DNA of 64,000 bases from JBEVJC01 sp040510375. Lineage in GTDB: Bacteria; Bacteroidota; Bacteroidia; Chitinophagales; Chitinophagaceae. Positions 41,545-50,137 of this stretch are shown here, piece after piece. The DNA lies in NCBI GenBank assembly GCA_040510375.1, contig JBEVJC010000020.1, positions 28,012 to 92,011 on the forward strand. The letters are read 5' to 3'. Numbering within the stretch: position 1 is the stretch's first letter; each line of letters begins with the position of its first letter. The position numbers were made by a program, and so were the translations under genes. Below the pieces are notes generated by a model. It worked only from the letters and a program-made list of their open reading frames with translations. It was not told the DNA's origin and ran no database searches.

Positions 41545-42282
41545 TTACATTCCGGTTCCGGTTGTTGTTCGTTTCTTCAGTTGTTCATCTGCATATCCAA
41601 ATACCCTTTTCATCAGTTCGGTTTTCCGGAAGGCATAGTTGGTCCGGATATTAACTTCTTCCTCAGCTACCTTGGTGAACATACCATCAATGACGCGTGC
41701 GGAGAGAAAGTCGGTAAGGCTTGACTCGAGTTTGGTTTTAACCAGCGGGATTTTGTTATAGATATTGACCAGGTTGCTCCATTCTTTGTTTGCTCCATTG
41801 AGGTTGGCCGTACTATCAATGATCGGGCGGAAAGCAGTCATCAGCTGGGGCGACATAGCTGTTTTAAAATAATCGGTGGCGGCCCTTGTATTGGTTGTAA
41901 CCAGCAAACCGGTTACATCCCTTAGCGTCATTTGTTTTACAGAATTCAGGAAGATAGGTTTGGCAGCCACAACAGCATCTGACATGGCGGTGGTGAATTT
42001 GGCCGTTACCTGGTTGAGTACGCTGGTCAGGCCAAGGTCGCGTAATGTTTTTTCAATTTTTGCTGCATCACCGGGTAATGCGAACCTTAACAGGGGATTG
42101 CCTTGTGAAGGATTACCAAATGCATCGAATCCGGTATAAAGGCCCTGGGTCAACGCTTCTTTTAAACCAGCAGCTATTTCAAATTCGCTGGGACTGATAT
42201 TTGAAATGACTTTATTCAGGGTTTCGCAGGAGGAGAGGATCAGGGTAAGCGACAGGATCGCAGGGGTAAGGATTTTTTTCAT
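41545..42282 (-). CDS. DUF4197 domain lipoprotein
   Basis: 245 residues. The lipoprotein signal ends in LILSSC (cysteine 19). The mature region is helical with the DUF4197 features EIAAGLKEALTQGL, VTAKFTTAMSDAVVAAKPIF, MTLRDVTGLL and RAATDYFKTAMSPQL. The family is widespread in Gram-negative bacteria but its function is unknown. It is 45 bp downstream of algH on the same strand and is followed by a terminator, so the two probably share a transcript. Confidence 0.85.
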   Translation of the reverse strand: MKKILTPAILSLTLILSSCETLNKVISNISPSEFEIAAGLKEALTQGLYTGFDAFGNPSQGNPLLRFALPGDAAKIEKTLRDLGLTSVLNQVTAKFTTAMSDAVVAAKPIFLNSVKQMTLRDVTGLLVTTNTRAATDYFKTAMSPQLMTAFRPIIDSTANLNGANKEWSNLVNIYNKIPLVKTKLESSLTDFLSARVIDGMFTKVAEEEVNIRTNYAFRKTELMKRVFGYADEQLKKRTTTGTGM

Positions 42283-42327
42283 GTGCCAAAGGTAGGGGAT
42301 CGGGGCAGACAGTTGTGGCCAGACGAC

Positions 42328-42876
42328 TTAGTTAAGCTGCGGATCAATGGGATAATTGATCATGAGTTCGTATTCGCCGCCCAGGTGGCGGAGGGATTCC
42401 TTCCAGATATCCCCGGTGTCGGGATGGAACAGTAACCTGCGGGTGGCATCAGCGGTGAGCCAGGTCTTCTCCTTTATTTCTTCTTCCAGTTGGCCGGCGC
42501 TCCATCCGGAGTAACCTATAAAAAAACGGATCTTGCGTTCTTCGATCTCGCCATTCTTGAGCATTTCTACCAGCCGGCTGAAATCACCACCCCAGTACAC
42601 GCCATCCACTACTTCCGTGCCTCCCGGAATTTCAACCGGGTACTGGTGAATAAAGTGGATACTATCCTTCTGGACCGGACCCCCATAAAAAACAGGAAAT
42701 TGCTGATGTACGCCTGGTAATAACTCATCCAGGGTATTTTCATACGGCCTGTTGAGTACAAATCCAAAACTTCCATCCTCGCGGTGCTCGCAAAGAAATA
42801 CCACGGTCCGCAGGAAATTCGGGTCCTTGAGAAACGGATCCGCAATAAGAAGTGCGCCTGCTTTTGGATCAATCAT
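42328..42876 (-). CDS. YqgE/AlgH family protein
   Basis: 182 residues, single UPF0301/AlgH domain. It has the N-terminal GALLIADPFLKDPNF, the VFLCEHREDGSFGFVLNRP stretch and the C-terminal WSAGQLEEEIKEKTW. AlgH affects alginate synthesis in Pseudomonas, but the molecular function of the family is not known. Cytoplasmic. First gene of a unit with DUF4197. Confidence 0.9.
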   Translation of the reverse strand: MIDPKAGALLIADPFLKDPNFLRTVVFLCEHREDGSFGFVLNRPYENTLDELLPGVHQQFPVFYGGPVQKDSIHFIHQYPVEIPGGTEVVDGVYWGGDFSRLVEMLKNGEIEERKIRFFIGYSGWSAGQLEEEIKEKTWLTADATRRLLFHPDTGDIWKESLRHLGGEYELMINYPIDPQLN

Positions 42877-43005
42877 ACTTCAATTTAGTATATAAAATCT
42901 TTTTGAAAAAACGTTTGTTTGCAACATCCGGGGAAGCCTGTTTAAATCTGCGTTAAAAAAGGTCAGGGCTGGCGGGAGAGTAACCGGAAATGTAAAGGGC
43001 CTGAC

Positions 43006-43013
43006 TATTTTTG
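43006..43013 (+). promoter_or_regulatory. Putative promoter -7 element of the histidine kinase gene
   Basis: TATTTTTG is a full TAnnTTTG match, 55 bp before the TTG start. Confidence 0.45.
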
Positions 43014-43067
43014 CAGATCGAGGCTGGTACTTAAAAACATTTTATCTTTCCATAAAGTGCAAACGTT

Positions 43068-44438
43068 TTGAAAAGAATTTTTACTGTTATTACCATCCTG
43101 ATAAGCATCTCATTGATCGGGATTATTTTTATCCAGATCTCCTGGTTACGTAATATGATCATTCTCCAGGAAGACCAGGTGGCCGACAAAGTGCAACAGG
43201 CACTCAACATCGTTGGTGAAGACCTCCGTCAGTACAAAGGAAACTATATGAGCCTCACCAGGCCAAGCGGAAATAGTTCGCTGATGTTCGACGACCTGAC
43301 TTCCGAATTCCTCAAACCCGTGACCCTGGGTAAACGATTCAGCGGTGCGGAGATTGACCAGAAAATCCGGGAAGCATTTAAAAAGGTGAAGCTGGACAAA
43401 ATGAATTATGAATTCATGCTGGCAACATTCAGTCCGCGTACGGATGCAATTGCCCGCGCAGAACGGATCTCTAAAAATTTTGCGAGGGAATATGAAGACA
43501 GCGTCAATAACCTGACCCGCTCGTACCCGCTTTTTGCCCCCAGCGGTTCGGCTGCCGAAAATCTTGCAGAAGATGAAATGCTTAGTATCGTTGCGATCGA
43601 CTGGAAAAGTTTTGCTTTCAAATCGCTCAAATACCGCATCCTTACAGCAATTGTATTTACTATCATTATCATCACTGCATTTTATCTGACAGTGCGCACC
43701 ATGCTGCGTCAGAAAAAACTGGGTGATATCAAGAATGATTTCATCAATAACATGACGCATGAATTCAAGACACCCATTGCCACCATTTCACTGGCAGTTG
43801 ATGCGATGAAGAATGAAAAAGTATTGCAGGACCGGTCCAAGATCAGTTACTTCAGCAGCATTATCAAGGAAGAAAACCAACGCATGAACCGGCAGGTGGA
43901 AACAATATTGAAGGCATCGCAACTGGAACGCCAGGAGGTGGACCTGAATCTGCAGCCACTCCATGTGCACCAGATCATCAGGGATGTAGTAGAAAATTTT
44001 GCATTGCAACTCGAGGGCAAACAAGGGGTGGCGGAATTAAACCTTGCGGCAACCAACGACCTGATCAATGCAGATGAAGTCCATTTTTCCAACCTGATAA
44101 ATAATCTGATCGACAATGCCGTAAAATATTCCAGGGAAAATGTTCCGCTGGTTATCAGGATCGCTACCAGTTCTACCGAAAAACATTTGACTATCCGCGT
44201 AGAAGATAATGGAATCGGTATGTCGAAGGAAACGATCAAAAGGGTGTTTGAACGTTTTTACCGGGCACATACCGGCAACCTGCATAATGTAAAGGGATTC
44301 GGGCTGGGACTGAGTTACGTAAAGACCATGGTGCAGGGCCATGGTGGCGATATCAGGGTGGATAGCGTTTTGGGCCGCGGAAGTATTTTCATTGTTGACT
44401 TTCCGTTGAGCAAGGAAAAAGTAGCGGCAAATGTATAA
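43068..44438 (+). CDS. Membrane sensor histidine kinase (orphan)
   Basis: 456 residues starting at TTG 43068 (KRIFTVITILISISL); no ATG precedes the first membrane helix. Two transmembrane segments (about 4-26 and 195-215) flank a periplasmic sensing region without a recognised domain. HisKA contains NNMTHEFKTPIATIS with the phospho-accepting H231. HATPase_c has NLINNLIDNAVKYS (N-box), VEDNGIGM (G1) and GFGLGLSYVK (G2). It would autophosphorylate and pass the phosphate to a response regulator, but none is encoded next to it; queA is convergent and the upstream gene is algH. Its target cannot be inferred from this window. Confidence 0.9.
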   Translation: MKRIFTVITILISISLIGIIFIQISWLRNMIILQEDQVADKVQQALNIVGEDLRQYKGNYMSLTRPSGNSSLMFDDLTSEFLKPVTLGKRFSGAEIDQKIREAFKKVKLDKMNYEFMLATFSPRTDAIARAERISKNFAREYEDSVNNLTRSYPLFAPSGSAAENLAEDEMLSIVAIDWKSFAFKSLKYRILTAIVFTIIIITAFYLTVRTMLRQKKLGDIKNDFINNMTHEFKTPIATISLAVDAMKNEKVLQDRSKISYFSSIIKEENQRMNRQVETILKASQLERQEVDLNLQPLHVHQIIRDVVENFALQLEGKQGVAELNLAATNDLINADEVHFSNLINNLIDNAVKYSRENVPLVIRIATSSTEKHLTIRVEDNGIGMSKETIKRVFERFYRAHTGNLHNVKGFGLGLSYVKTMVQGHGGDIRVDSVLGRGSIFIVDFPLSKEKVAANV

Positions 44439-44524
44439 TGCAGGAGGCTCGTTCCTCCATGTTACCAATTCATAAAACAACATTCCGGCAATCGTGTATA
44501 ATATCTGAAATGGTTTACCCGGTG

Positions 44525-45745
44525 TTACCATTTAACCAGGCAGCCATCTCCATAACTCAGGAAACGGAATCCATGTTGCATTGCATAGGCGTACATTTTT
44601 TTCCAGTTTTCACCAATCAATGCGGCAACAAGTAATAACAGGGTTGAGCCAGGCTGGTGAAAATTAGTGACGAGCGAACTGATCACCCTGGGTTTGTAAC
44701 CGGGAGCAACCAGGATCCTTGTCTTTGCCACAAAATTTTCAATCTTTCTTTCCTCCATCCAACGCACCAGTGCCATCAGTGCGTCTCCGGCTGGAATGTC
44801 AGAAGGATGGTCGTATGGCATCCACTGGTCAAGCGTGGGCAGGTCTTCGGACAGTTGATATTCCGTGGCCTGAACACCAAACCAGTAAAGGCTCTCCAAT
44901 GTCCGCAGGCTGGTGGTCCCTACAGCAGTGATACCTTTTGACAAATGATTCACCAGTTGAACAATGGTTTCTTTTTTTACATCGATCAGTTCAGCATGCA
45001 TGTCATGTCCTTCCATCTGTTCACTACTCACCGGTTTAAAAGTACCTGCGCCCACATGCAGGGTCACATAAGCAGGAGTGATATTTTTTTGTTCCAGTGA
45101 ATGGAAGATTGCCGGCGTGAAATGTAATCCCGCAGTTGGTGCAGCTACCGATCCCTGTTCGCGCGCGTAAATAGTCTGGTATCGTTCCTGGTCTGAGGTT
45201 TCCGCCTTACGTTTTATATAGGGAGGCAGGGGCATATCACCGGCGTAGTGAAGTAATTCAGCGAAGGAAATATTGAAGTCGTCCCAACTCAGTTCAATCA
45301 CCGTATCATTTTCCCTCCGCTCACTGTACAATGCCTGCAGTGTAATAATCCGTCCGTTTACATTTACTTTTTTTTCAAGGATCCCGCCACGTTTCCATTT
45401 AGAAGCGCCACCCACCATACATAACCAGAGCACCGATCCGTGCATACCCATGGCCTGTTGCAGATCGCGGTACTGTTCATGAGGTTCGAGACAAAAAATC
45501 TCAATCCTTGCTCCCGAATCCTTGTAAAAAAGTAGCCGGGCTTCAATCACTTTACTGTTATTAAAAACAATTAAACCATCCGGGTTGAGATGTTCCGCCA
45601 AATGGCGGTAAGTGCTTTCCTTAATGTTGCCATCATGGTAAACCAATAAACGGGAAGCATCGCGTTCGGCCAGTGGATAATGGGCAATCCGGTCGGCCGG
45701 AAGCTCGTAGGTAAAATCGGAAATAGAGAGTTTGTTCGGATGCAT
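44525..45745 (-). CDS. queA: S-adenosylmethionine:tRNA ribosyltransferase-isomerase
   Basis: 406 residues, slightly longer than the usual 340-360 as in other Bacteroidota. QueA makes epoxyqueuosine on tRNA by transferring ribosyl from SAM. Signatures present: FTYELPADRIAHYPL, FNNSKVIEARLLF, GSVAAPTAGLHFTP, YVTLHVGAGTFKPV, and FHQPGSTLLLLVAALIG. Cytoplasmic. The minus-strand gene marks the left side of the queA-mraZ intergenic region with the DnaA-box-like cluster. Confidence 0.94.
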   Translation of the reverse strand: MHPNKLSISDFTYELPADRIAHYPLAERDASRLLVYHDGNIKESTYRHLAEHLNPDGLIVFNNSKVIEARLLFYKDSGARIEIFCLEPHEQYRDLQQAMGMHGSVLWLCMVGGASKWKRGGILEKKVNVNGRIITLQALYSERRENDTVIELSWDDFNISFAELLHYAGDMPLPPYIKRKAETSDQERYQTIYAREQGSVAAPTAGLHFTPAIFHSLEQKNITPAYVTLHVGAGTFKPVSSEQMEGHDMHAELIDVKKETIVQLVNHLSKGITAVGTTSLRTLESLYWFGVQATEYQLSEDLPTLDQWMPYDHPSDIPAGDALMALVRWMEERKIENFVAKTRILVAPGYKPRVISSLVTNFHQPGSTLLLLVAALIGENWKKMYAYAMQHGFRFLSYGDGCLVKW

Positions 45746-45885
45746 AGAACGACTGACTGTCGGTTTTCAGGGCGCTAAATTAACAGTTTATCCACCGTAA
45801 TCCACAGGAAATCCACATCGTTTTTAGGTGTTTTGCACCAGTTTAAACCTGTAAGCCGCCGCAGGCAATCCCCTTGGGGCATGGG

Positions 45886-45919
45886 TTTGCTGTGGAAAAA
45901 ATAAAAAATCAAATATTTG
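45886..45919 (+). promoter_or_regulatory. Putative mraZ promoter
   Basis: TTTG at 45886-45889 and AATATTTG at 45912-45919 (one mismatch to TAnnTTTG) are 22 bp apart. The transcription start would be about 45926, immediately before the MraZ-box-like repeats. Confidence 0.4.
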
Positions 45920-45928
45920 GAACGGTAG

Positions 45929-45963
45929 TGGGAAAAAGTGTTATTTTGTGTTAATTAGTGGGT
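45929..45963 (+). promoter_or_regulatory. MraZ-box-like array (four repeats, 10-bp phase)
   Basis: TGGGA, TGTTA, TGTTA and TGGGT start at 45929, 45939, 45949 and 45959. The known MraZ site in Escherichia is a set of TGGGN repeats spaced by 5 bp, the same 10-bp period. Outer repeats fit exactly, inner ones keep TG and vary. The array would allow MraZ to control its own operon. Confidence 0.6.
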
Positions 45964-45984
45964 GAGTTCTCCAATTGATTGATA

Positions 45985-46446
45985 ATGATAGACATTCTAG
46001 GCGGATATTCTGGCACTTTGGATCCCAAGGGCCGATTTCTTCTGCCGGCAAACTTTAAGAAGCAATTGTCGGAGGAAGAGGGGTTACGCTTTGTAATGAC
46101 TAAGGGATTGGATGGGTGTGTGAGTTTATTCACCATGGCTAACTGGGTTCCGTTTAAGGCGAAGGTCGGCAGTTTGAATGGCTTTTCGGAGAAGCAACGG
46201 GTAGTAAAACGGTTTTTCCTGGACAATGCGGCGTATGTGGAGCCCGATACTGCGGGCAGGTTGCTGGTACCGCAGGACCTGAAAGAATTCGGGGGACTGA
46301 CGAAGGAACTGACCATGACCTGGAATGATGACCATTTAGAAATCTGGGATAGTAAAAAGTACAAACAGCTCTTTGACTCGATCTCACTGGCGGATATAAG
46401 CCGGCTGACCGATGAAGTGCTTGGGGGAAATGATCTGAAGATCTGA
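45985..46446 (+). CDS. mraZ: Transcriptional regulator MraZ
   Basis: 153 residues from ATG 45985; a TTG two codons earlier is less likely. Two swapped-hairpin AbrB-like halves are visible. The first is around residue 10 (GTLDPKGRFLLPANFKK) and the second, around 85, is VEPDTAGRLLVPQDLKEF, each with the D-x-x-GR core. MraZ binds upstream of its own gene and regulates the dcw cluster; the likely sites are the phased repeats just before this gene. First gene of the operon. Confidence 0.94.
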   Translation: MIDILGGYSGTLDPKGRFLLPANFKKQLSEEEGLRFVMTKGLDGCVSLFTMANWVPFKAKVGSLNGFSEKQRVVKRFFLDNAAYVEPDTAGRLLVPQDLKEFGGLTKELTMTWNDDHLEIWDSKKYKQLFDSISLADISRLTDEVLGGNDLKI

Positions 46447-46468
46447 CCTCAAAAGCTGCCTGGTTGAT

Positions 46469-47497
46469 ATGAAAAAAAAGAAGAAACAAGAAAAATCACC
46501 ATCAACCGGGATCTCCGGGGTTTCAATGCCGGAGGATACTTCATCTGCTGCGCAGGAAAATCCGGCTGCCGGAAATGATCCTTCACCGGGTAGTTACCAT
46601 GTGCCGGTATTACCGGAGGAGACTATCGCTGCACTGGCTATAAAACCAGACGGTGTATATGTTGACTGCACATTTGGTGGTGGTGGACATTCACGGTTGA
46701 TTTTGGCAGCACTTGGTCCGAAGGGAAGGCTGGTTGCTTTCGACCAGGACGAAGATGCCCGCCGCAACCTGCCAGATGATGAACGCGTGTTGTTTATACC
46801 GCAGAACTTCCGGCACCTGCAGCGTTTCCTCCGATTGCAGAATATCGTTGCAGTGGATGGTATCATGGCTGATCTTGGTGTGAGCAGCCATCAGTTTGAT
46901 GAGGGTGAGCGTGGTTTTTCCACAAGGTTCAACGCAGCTCTTGATATGCGGATGGATCAGCGGCAACCACTGACGGCCTTTGAAGTAGTGAACACCTATA
47001 CCGAACAACGCCTTCATAAATTGTTCGAGCAGTATGGGGAAGTGACCAATTCGAAGACCCTGGCAAAAACCATTGTCAACGTCCGCAACCATGTATCACT
47101 GCAGACAATCGATGGTTTTAAACAGGCAATCCGTGAGATCGTTAAAGGCAACCCCCATAAGTATTTTGCCCAGGTATTCCAGGCTTTGCGCATTGAAGTG
47201 AATGATGAATTAGGTGTATTGAAAGAGATGCTGCAACAGCTCCCAAAACTGCTCAAACCCGGTGGCCGTGCGGCCATCATTACATTTCATTCGCTGGAAG
47301 ACAGGTTAGTGAAAGATTTTTTCAGGAGGGGCACATTTGATGAGCCCATCGGGAACGCGTTTACCCATGACGTTACAACCAATGAACTGATCATCCTGAC
47401 AAAGAAGCCGGTAACGGCAACCGAAGAAGAAGTAAAAAAGAACCCGCGGTCGAGAAGTGCGAAACTGCGGGTGGCTGAAAAAATAATGATGGTCTGA
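46469..47497 (+). CDS. rsmH: 16S rRNA m4C1402 methyltransferase RsmH
   Basis: 342 residues. The first 40 are a Lys/Ser/Pro-rich low-complexity tail, and the conserved core starts at YHVPVLPEET. SAM-binding motif DCTFGGGGHS, then GIMADLGVSSHQFDEGERGFS and ALDMRMDQ. The late ITFHSLEDRLVK and PRSRSAKLRVAE segments complete the family. N4-methylates C1402 of 16S rRNA. The long N-terminal extension is unusual for the family and its start is the least certain part; the core is firm. Second gene of the dcw operon. Confidence 0.93.
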   Translation: MKKKKKQEKSPSTGISGVSMPEDTSSAAQENPAAGNDPSPGSYHVPVLPEETIAALAIKPDGVYVDCTFGGGGHSRLILAALGPKGRLVAFDQDEDARRNLPDDERVLFIPQNFRHLQRFLRLQNIVAVDGIMADLGVSSHQFDEGERGFSTRFNAALDMRMDQRQPLTAFEVVNTYTEQRLHKLFEQYGEVTNSKTLAKTIVNVRNHVSLQTIDGFKQAIREIVKGNPHKYFAQVFQALRIEVNDELGVLKEMLQQLPKLLKPGGRAAIITFHSLEDRLVKDFFRRGTFDEPIGNAFTHDVTTNELIILTKKPVTATEEEVKKNPRSRSAKLRVAEKIMMV

Positions 47498-47553
47498 TTA
47501 TAAAGACCAGCTGGACGGAATTTTTTTTGATCACGATCTGAACATCCTGCACG

Positions 47554-47910
47554 ATGGAAGAGACAAACAACCATCCGGAAACGGACGCCCCTAAAAGCAC
47601 CCGCCTCAAAGGCGTCAAGCGCTGGCTGAATTACCAGTCGGTTGTAAGACAGGTGCCCTTCTTCCTGTTCCTCACCGTGCTGGCCGTGATCTACATCTAT
47701 AATGGACACCTGGCGGACAAGACCATCCGGTCAATCAACCGAACCGCAAGGGAAGTGAAGGAACTCCAGCACGAGTTCAAAACAGTGAAGAGTGAAGTGA
47801 TGTTCAGGAGCAAACAAAGCGAATTGGCGAAAGCGGTCGAGCCACTTGGATTAAAGGAGCTGTCGCAATCGCCCGTAATCCTCGAAGCTGCCAAAGAAGA
47901 AAACAATTGA
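47554..47910 (+). CDS. ftsL: FtsL-like division protein
   Basis: 118 residues. Cytoplasmic N-terminus, one membrane helix (about 35-52, VPFFLFLTVLAVIYIY), then a heptad-like periplasmic coiled coil (TAREVKELQHEFKTVKSEVMF). The position between rsmH and the division transpeptidase identifies it, since FtsL sequences diverge widely. FtsL acts with FtsB and FtsQ to recruit and activate the FtsW-FtsI synthase. Confidence 0.82.
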   Translation: MEETNNHPETDAPKSTRLKGVKRWLNYQSVVRQVPFFLFLTVLAVIYIYNGHLADKTIRSINRTAREVKELQHEFKTVKSEVMFRSKQSELAKAVEPLGLKELSQSPVILEAAKEENN

Positions 47911-47912
47911 TC

Positions 47913-47932
47913 ATCGCCCCTGCCCGGGCGAT
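47913..47932 (+). repeat. Hairpin between ftsL and ftsI
   Basis: ATCGCCC/GGGCGAT, 7-bp arms with a 6-base loop, is followed by CATTTTAT. A weak intra-operon terminator or stability hairpin is possible. Confidence 0.4.
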
Positions 47933-47961
47933 CATTTTATAATAAAGAACCAACGAAGACA

Positions 47962-50094
47962 TTGGATACAAAGCGCGACATACTATGGCGGGTATATGTG
48001 AGTTTCATCGGCATCGTGCTGCTGTGTGTCTTTATACTGGGCAAAGCATTCTATATCCAGCGCGTGCAGGGCGATCACTGGAGAAGTATGAGCGACAGTA
48101 TGCACCAGCGTATTGTTGAGCTGGATGCGGACCGTGGTACTATTTACAGTGAAGATGGACAGATGCTGAGTACTTCTCTTCCGCAGTTTGATATCTATCT
48201 CGATTTCCAGGCAGATGGACTTCGTGAAAAAAACGGGAAGGTCTTTGCTGAACATATTGATTCTTTCGCGTATTCAATGGCAGCTTATTTTAAGGATAAA
48301 ACTGCTTCGCGTTATAAACTTGAACTGAAGGAAGGTTACCGGAAAAAAAGCAGGTACTACTCCCTTCGTAAAAAAATGTCGTTCGAAGAATATAAGGCCT
48401 TCCGCCAGTTTCCATTGGTAAGGCTTGGTCGCAACAAGAGCGGAGTGATCGTGGAAGAAAACAGCATCCGCCTTTCACCCTTTGGTTTGCTGGCAAACCG
48501 CACCATCGGACTCTCGCGCGAACATATAGCCAGTAATGGAAAGTTGAGGAAGCAGAACGTGGGACTGGAAAAAAGTTATGATAGCCTGCTGACCGGACAA
48601 AAGGGACAAAGACTGGTGCGTTATACATCGGCCGGACCCATCCCGCTGGAAGGTTTTGAAACAGAGCCGGAGAACGGGAAGGATATATTCACCACCATCG
48701 ACGTGAACATCCAGGATATCGCAGAGAATGCATTGCTCAAACAAATGGAATTCTCCGAAGCGCAGTATGGAACCTGTATAGTGATGGAAACAAAGACCGG
48801 TAAACTGAAGGCCATCGCCAACCTGGGTCGCAGGCCGGATGGTTCTTACTGGGAAGATGATAATTATGCACTGCGCGTAACTGAACCGGGTTCTACCATC
48901 AAACTGGTGACATTACTGGCGGTGCTGGAGAAACGTTCATCCAAACTGACCGACATGGTTGATGTGGGTGATCAGGGACACAAGGTAGTAGGTCCGCGTA
49001 ATATCAATGACGCGGAACGTGCGCCCAGGTCGGTGCTGACAGTGAAAGAGTGTTTTGCACATAGTTCGAATGTGGGAATGGGATGGCTTGCAAATAAAGC
49101 CTTTGCAAAGAATCCGGCCGAGTTCAGGGATTACCTGCACAAATACCATATGGATGTAAAGTCGCCCGTAGACCTCAACAATATCCCCAACCCGCGTCTC
49201 GCCCCGCTGGCCCGTAACAGCGGTGGCGTGATGAACATGATCACGATGAGTTTTGGTTATGCAGTGCAGGTTAGTCCGCTGCAGACACTGACGCTCTACA
49301 ATGCCGTGGCCAATAATGGAAAGATGATGAAGCCCTACCTGGTCAACAGTATCCAGCGGGATGGCATTATGATAAAAAGTTTTGAGCCAACGGTGATGGA
49401 AGAAAGTATTGCAAGGCCGGAAGTGATCAGGTCGGCCCGGGAAAGTATGGAAGCTGTTATCACCGAAGGCACCGGTAAGTATGCATTCAGCGATATGAAT
49501 TTCCAGGTTGCAGGAAAAACAGGAACCGCCCATGTGGCCGATGGGGATACGAAGTACGGACATGGTGTATACCAGGCTTCATTTGTAGGTTATTTCCCGG
49601 CAAATGATCCGCAGTATACCTGTATCGTGGTGATCCGTTCAAAACCACATGCCGCTATCCATTTTGGTGGAACGCTTGCGGGTCCGGTGTTTCGTGAGGT
49701 GGCAACCAAACTTCATGCGATGTATGTGCCTTCCACATCGCCTGTTTTACTTGCTGTGAAAAAGGATAGCAGTGATATTTATTATGCAGGTGGTACGGAA
49801 GATCTGAAGAATGTATATAGCCGGATGAAGATGCCATATAAAGATTCAACTGCGGGTGACTGGTCGTCGGTGCTCTATGCACGTAATGATGTAAAACCTG
49901 TGATGCGCGACCGGCAGCTGGCAAAAAAGACAATGCCGGATGTGAAGGGAATGGGATTAAGGGATGCCCTGTACCTGCTGGAAACAATGGGAGTGAAGGT
50001 ATCCGTAACCGGAAAAGGAAAAGTAAAAAGCCAGTCGCTGCCACCAGGCAGTTCCCTTCAGAAAGGAACAACCGTGGTACTCGAACTGATCTGA
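47962..50094 (+). CDS. ftsI: Division-specific penicillin-binding protein FtsI (class B) with PASTA domain
   Basis: 710 residues starting at TTG 47962. No ATG precedes the membrane helix (about 12-30, SFIGIVLLCVFILGKAF). A pedestal domain follows (RGTIYSEDGQMLSTS), then the transpeptidase with S311 of GSTIKL (SxxK), HSSNVGM (SxN) and AGKTGTAH (KTG). A single C-terminal PASTA domain (PDVKGMGLRDALYLLE to KGTTVVLEL). It cross-links septal peptidoglycan in complex with FtsW. Found in the dcw order expected for ftsI. Confidence 0.93.
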   Translation: MDTKRDILWRVYVSFIGIVLLCVFILGKAFYIQRVQGDHWRSMSDSMHQRIVELDADRGTIYSEDGQMLSTSLPQFDIYLDFQADGLREKNGKVFAEHIDSFAYSMAAYFKDKTASRYKLELKEGYRKKSRYYSLRKKMSFEEYKAFRQFPLVRLGRNKSGVIVEENSIRLSPFGLLANRTIGLSREHIASNGKLRKQNVGLEKSYDSLLTGQKGQRLVRYTSAGPIPLEGFETEPENGKDIFTTIDVNIQDIAENALLKQMEFSEAQYGTCIVMETKTGKLKAIANLGRRPDGSYWEDDNYALRVTEPGSTIKLVTLLAVLEKRSSKLTDMVDVGDQGHKVVGPRNINDAERAPRSVLTVKECFAHSSNVGMGWLANKAFAKNPAEFRDYLHKYHMDVKSPVDLNNIPNPRLAPLARNSGGVMNMITMSFGYAVQVSPLQTLTLYNAVANNGKMMKPYLVNSIQRDGIMIKSFEPTVMEESIARPEVIRSARESMEAVITEGTGKYAFSDMNFQVAGKTGTAHVADGDTKYGHGVYQASFVGYFPANDPQYTCIVVIRSKPHAAIHFGGTLAGPVFREVATKLHAMYVPSTSPVLLAVKKDSSDIYYAGGTEDLKNVYSRMKMPYKDSTAGDWSSVLYARNDVKPVMRDRQLAKKTMPDVKGMGLRDALYLLETMGVKVSVTGKGKVKSQSLPPGSSLQKGTTVVLELI

Positions 50095-50137
50095 ATATAG
50101 AAACAGCTGCCGGGCAGCGATTGTAAAAAAGGACGAA

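Larger units (their letters stand above)
45746..45984. other. queA-mraZ intergenic region, candidate replication origin or DnaA-binding element
   Basis: Five 9-mers resemble the DnaA box TTWTNCACA: 45788 TTATCCACC, 45798 TAATCCACA, 45809 AAATCCACA, 45831 TTTTGCACC, and 45891 (minus) TTTTCCACA. The last is a perfect match; the first four have one or two mismatches. An AT-rich stretch follows (about 45895-45920). Gene orientation and C/G bias both change here: in hand-counted 60-base lines the plus strand has C 23/G 14 (43501) and C 17/G 10 (44041) on the left, and G 21/C 12 (46201), G 21/C 10 (46681) on the right. Both sampled sides come from plus-strand genes, so gene direction alone does not explain the change. 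Confidence 0.45.

Noticed and set aside
43068..44438. Two-component pair with an adjacent response regulator
   Set aside because: No regulator gene flanks the kinase in this window; neighbours are algH and queA.
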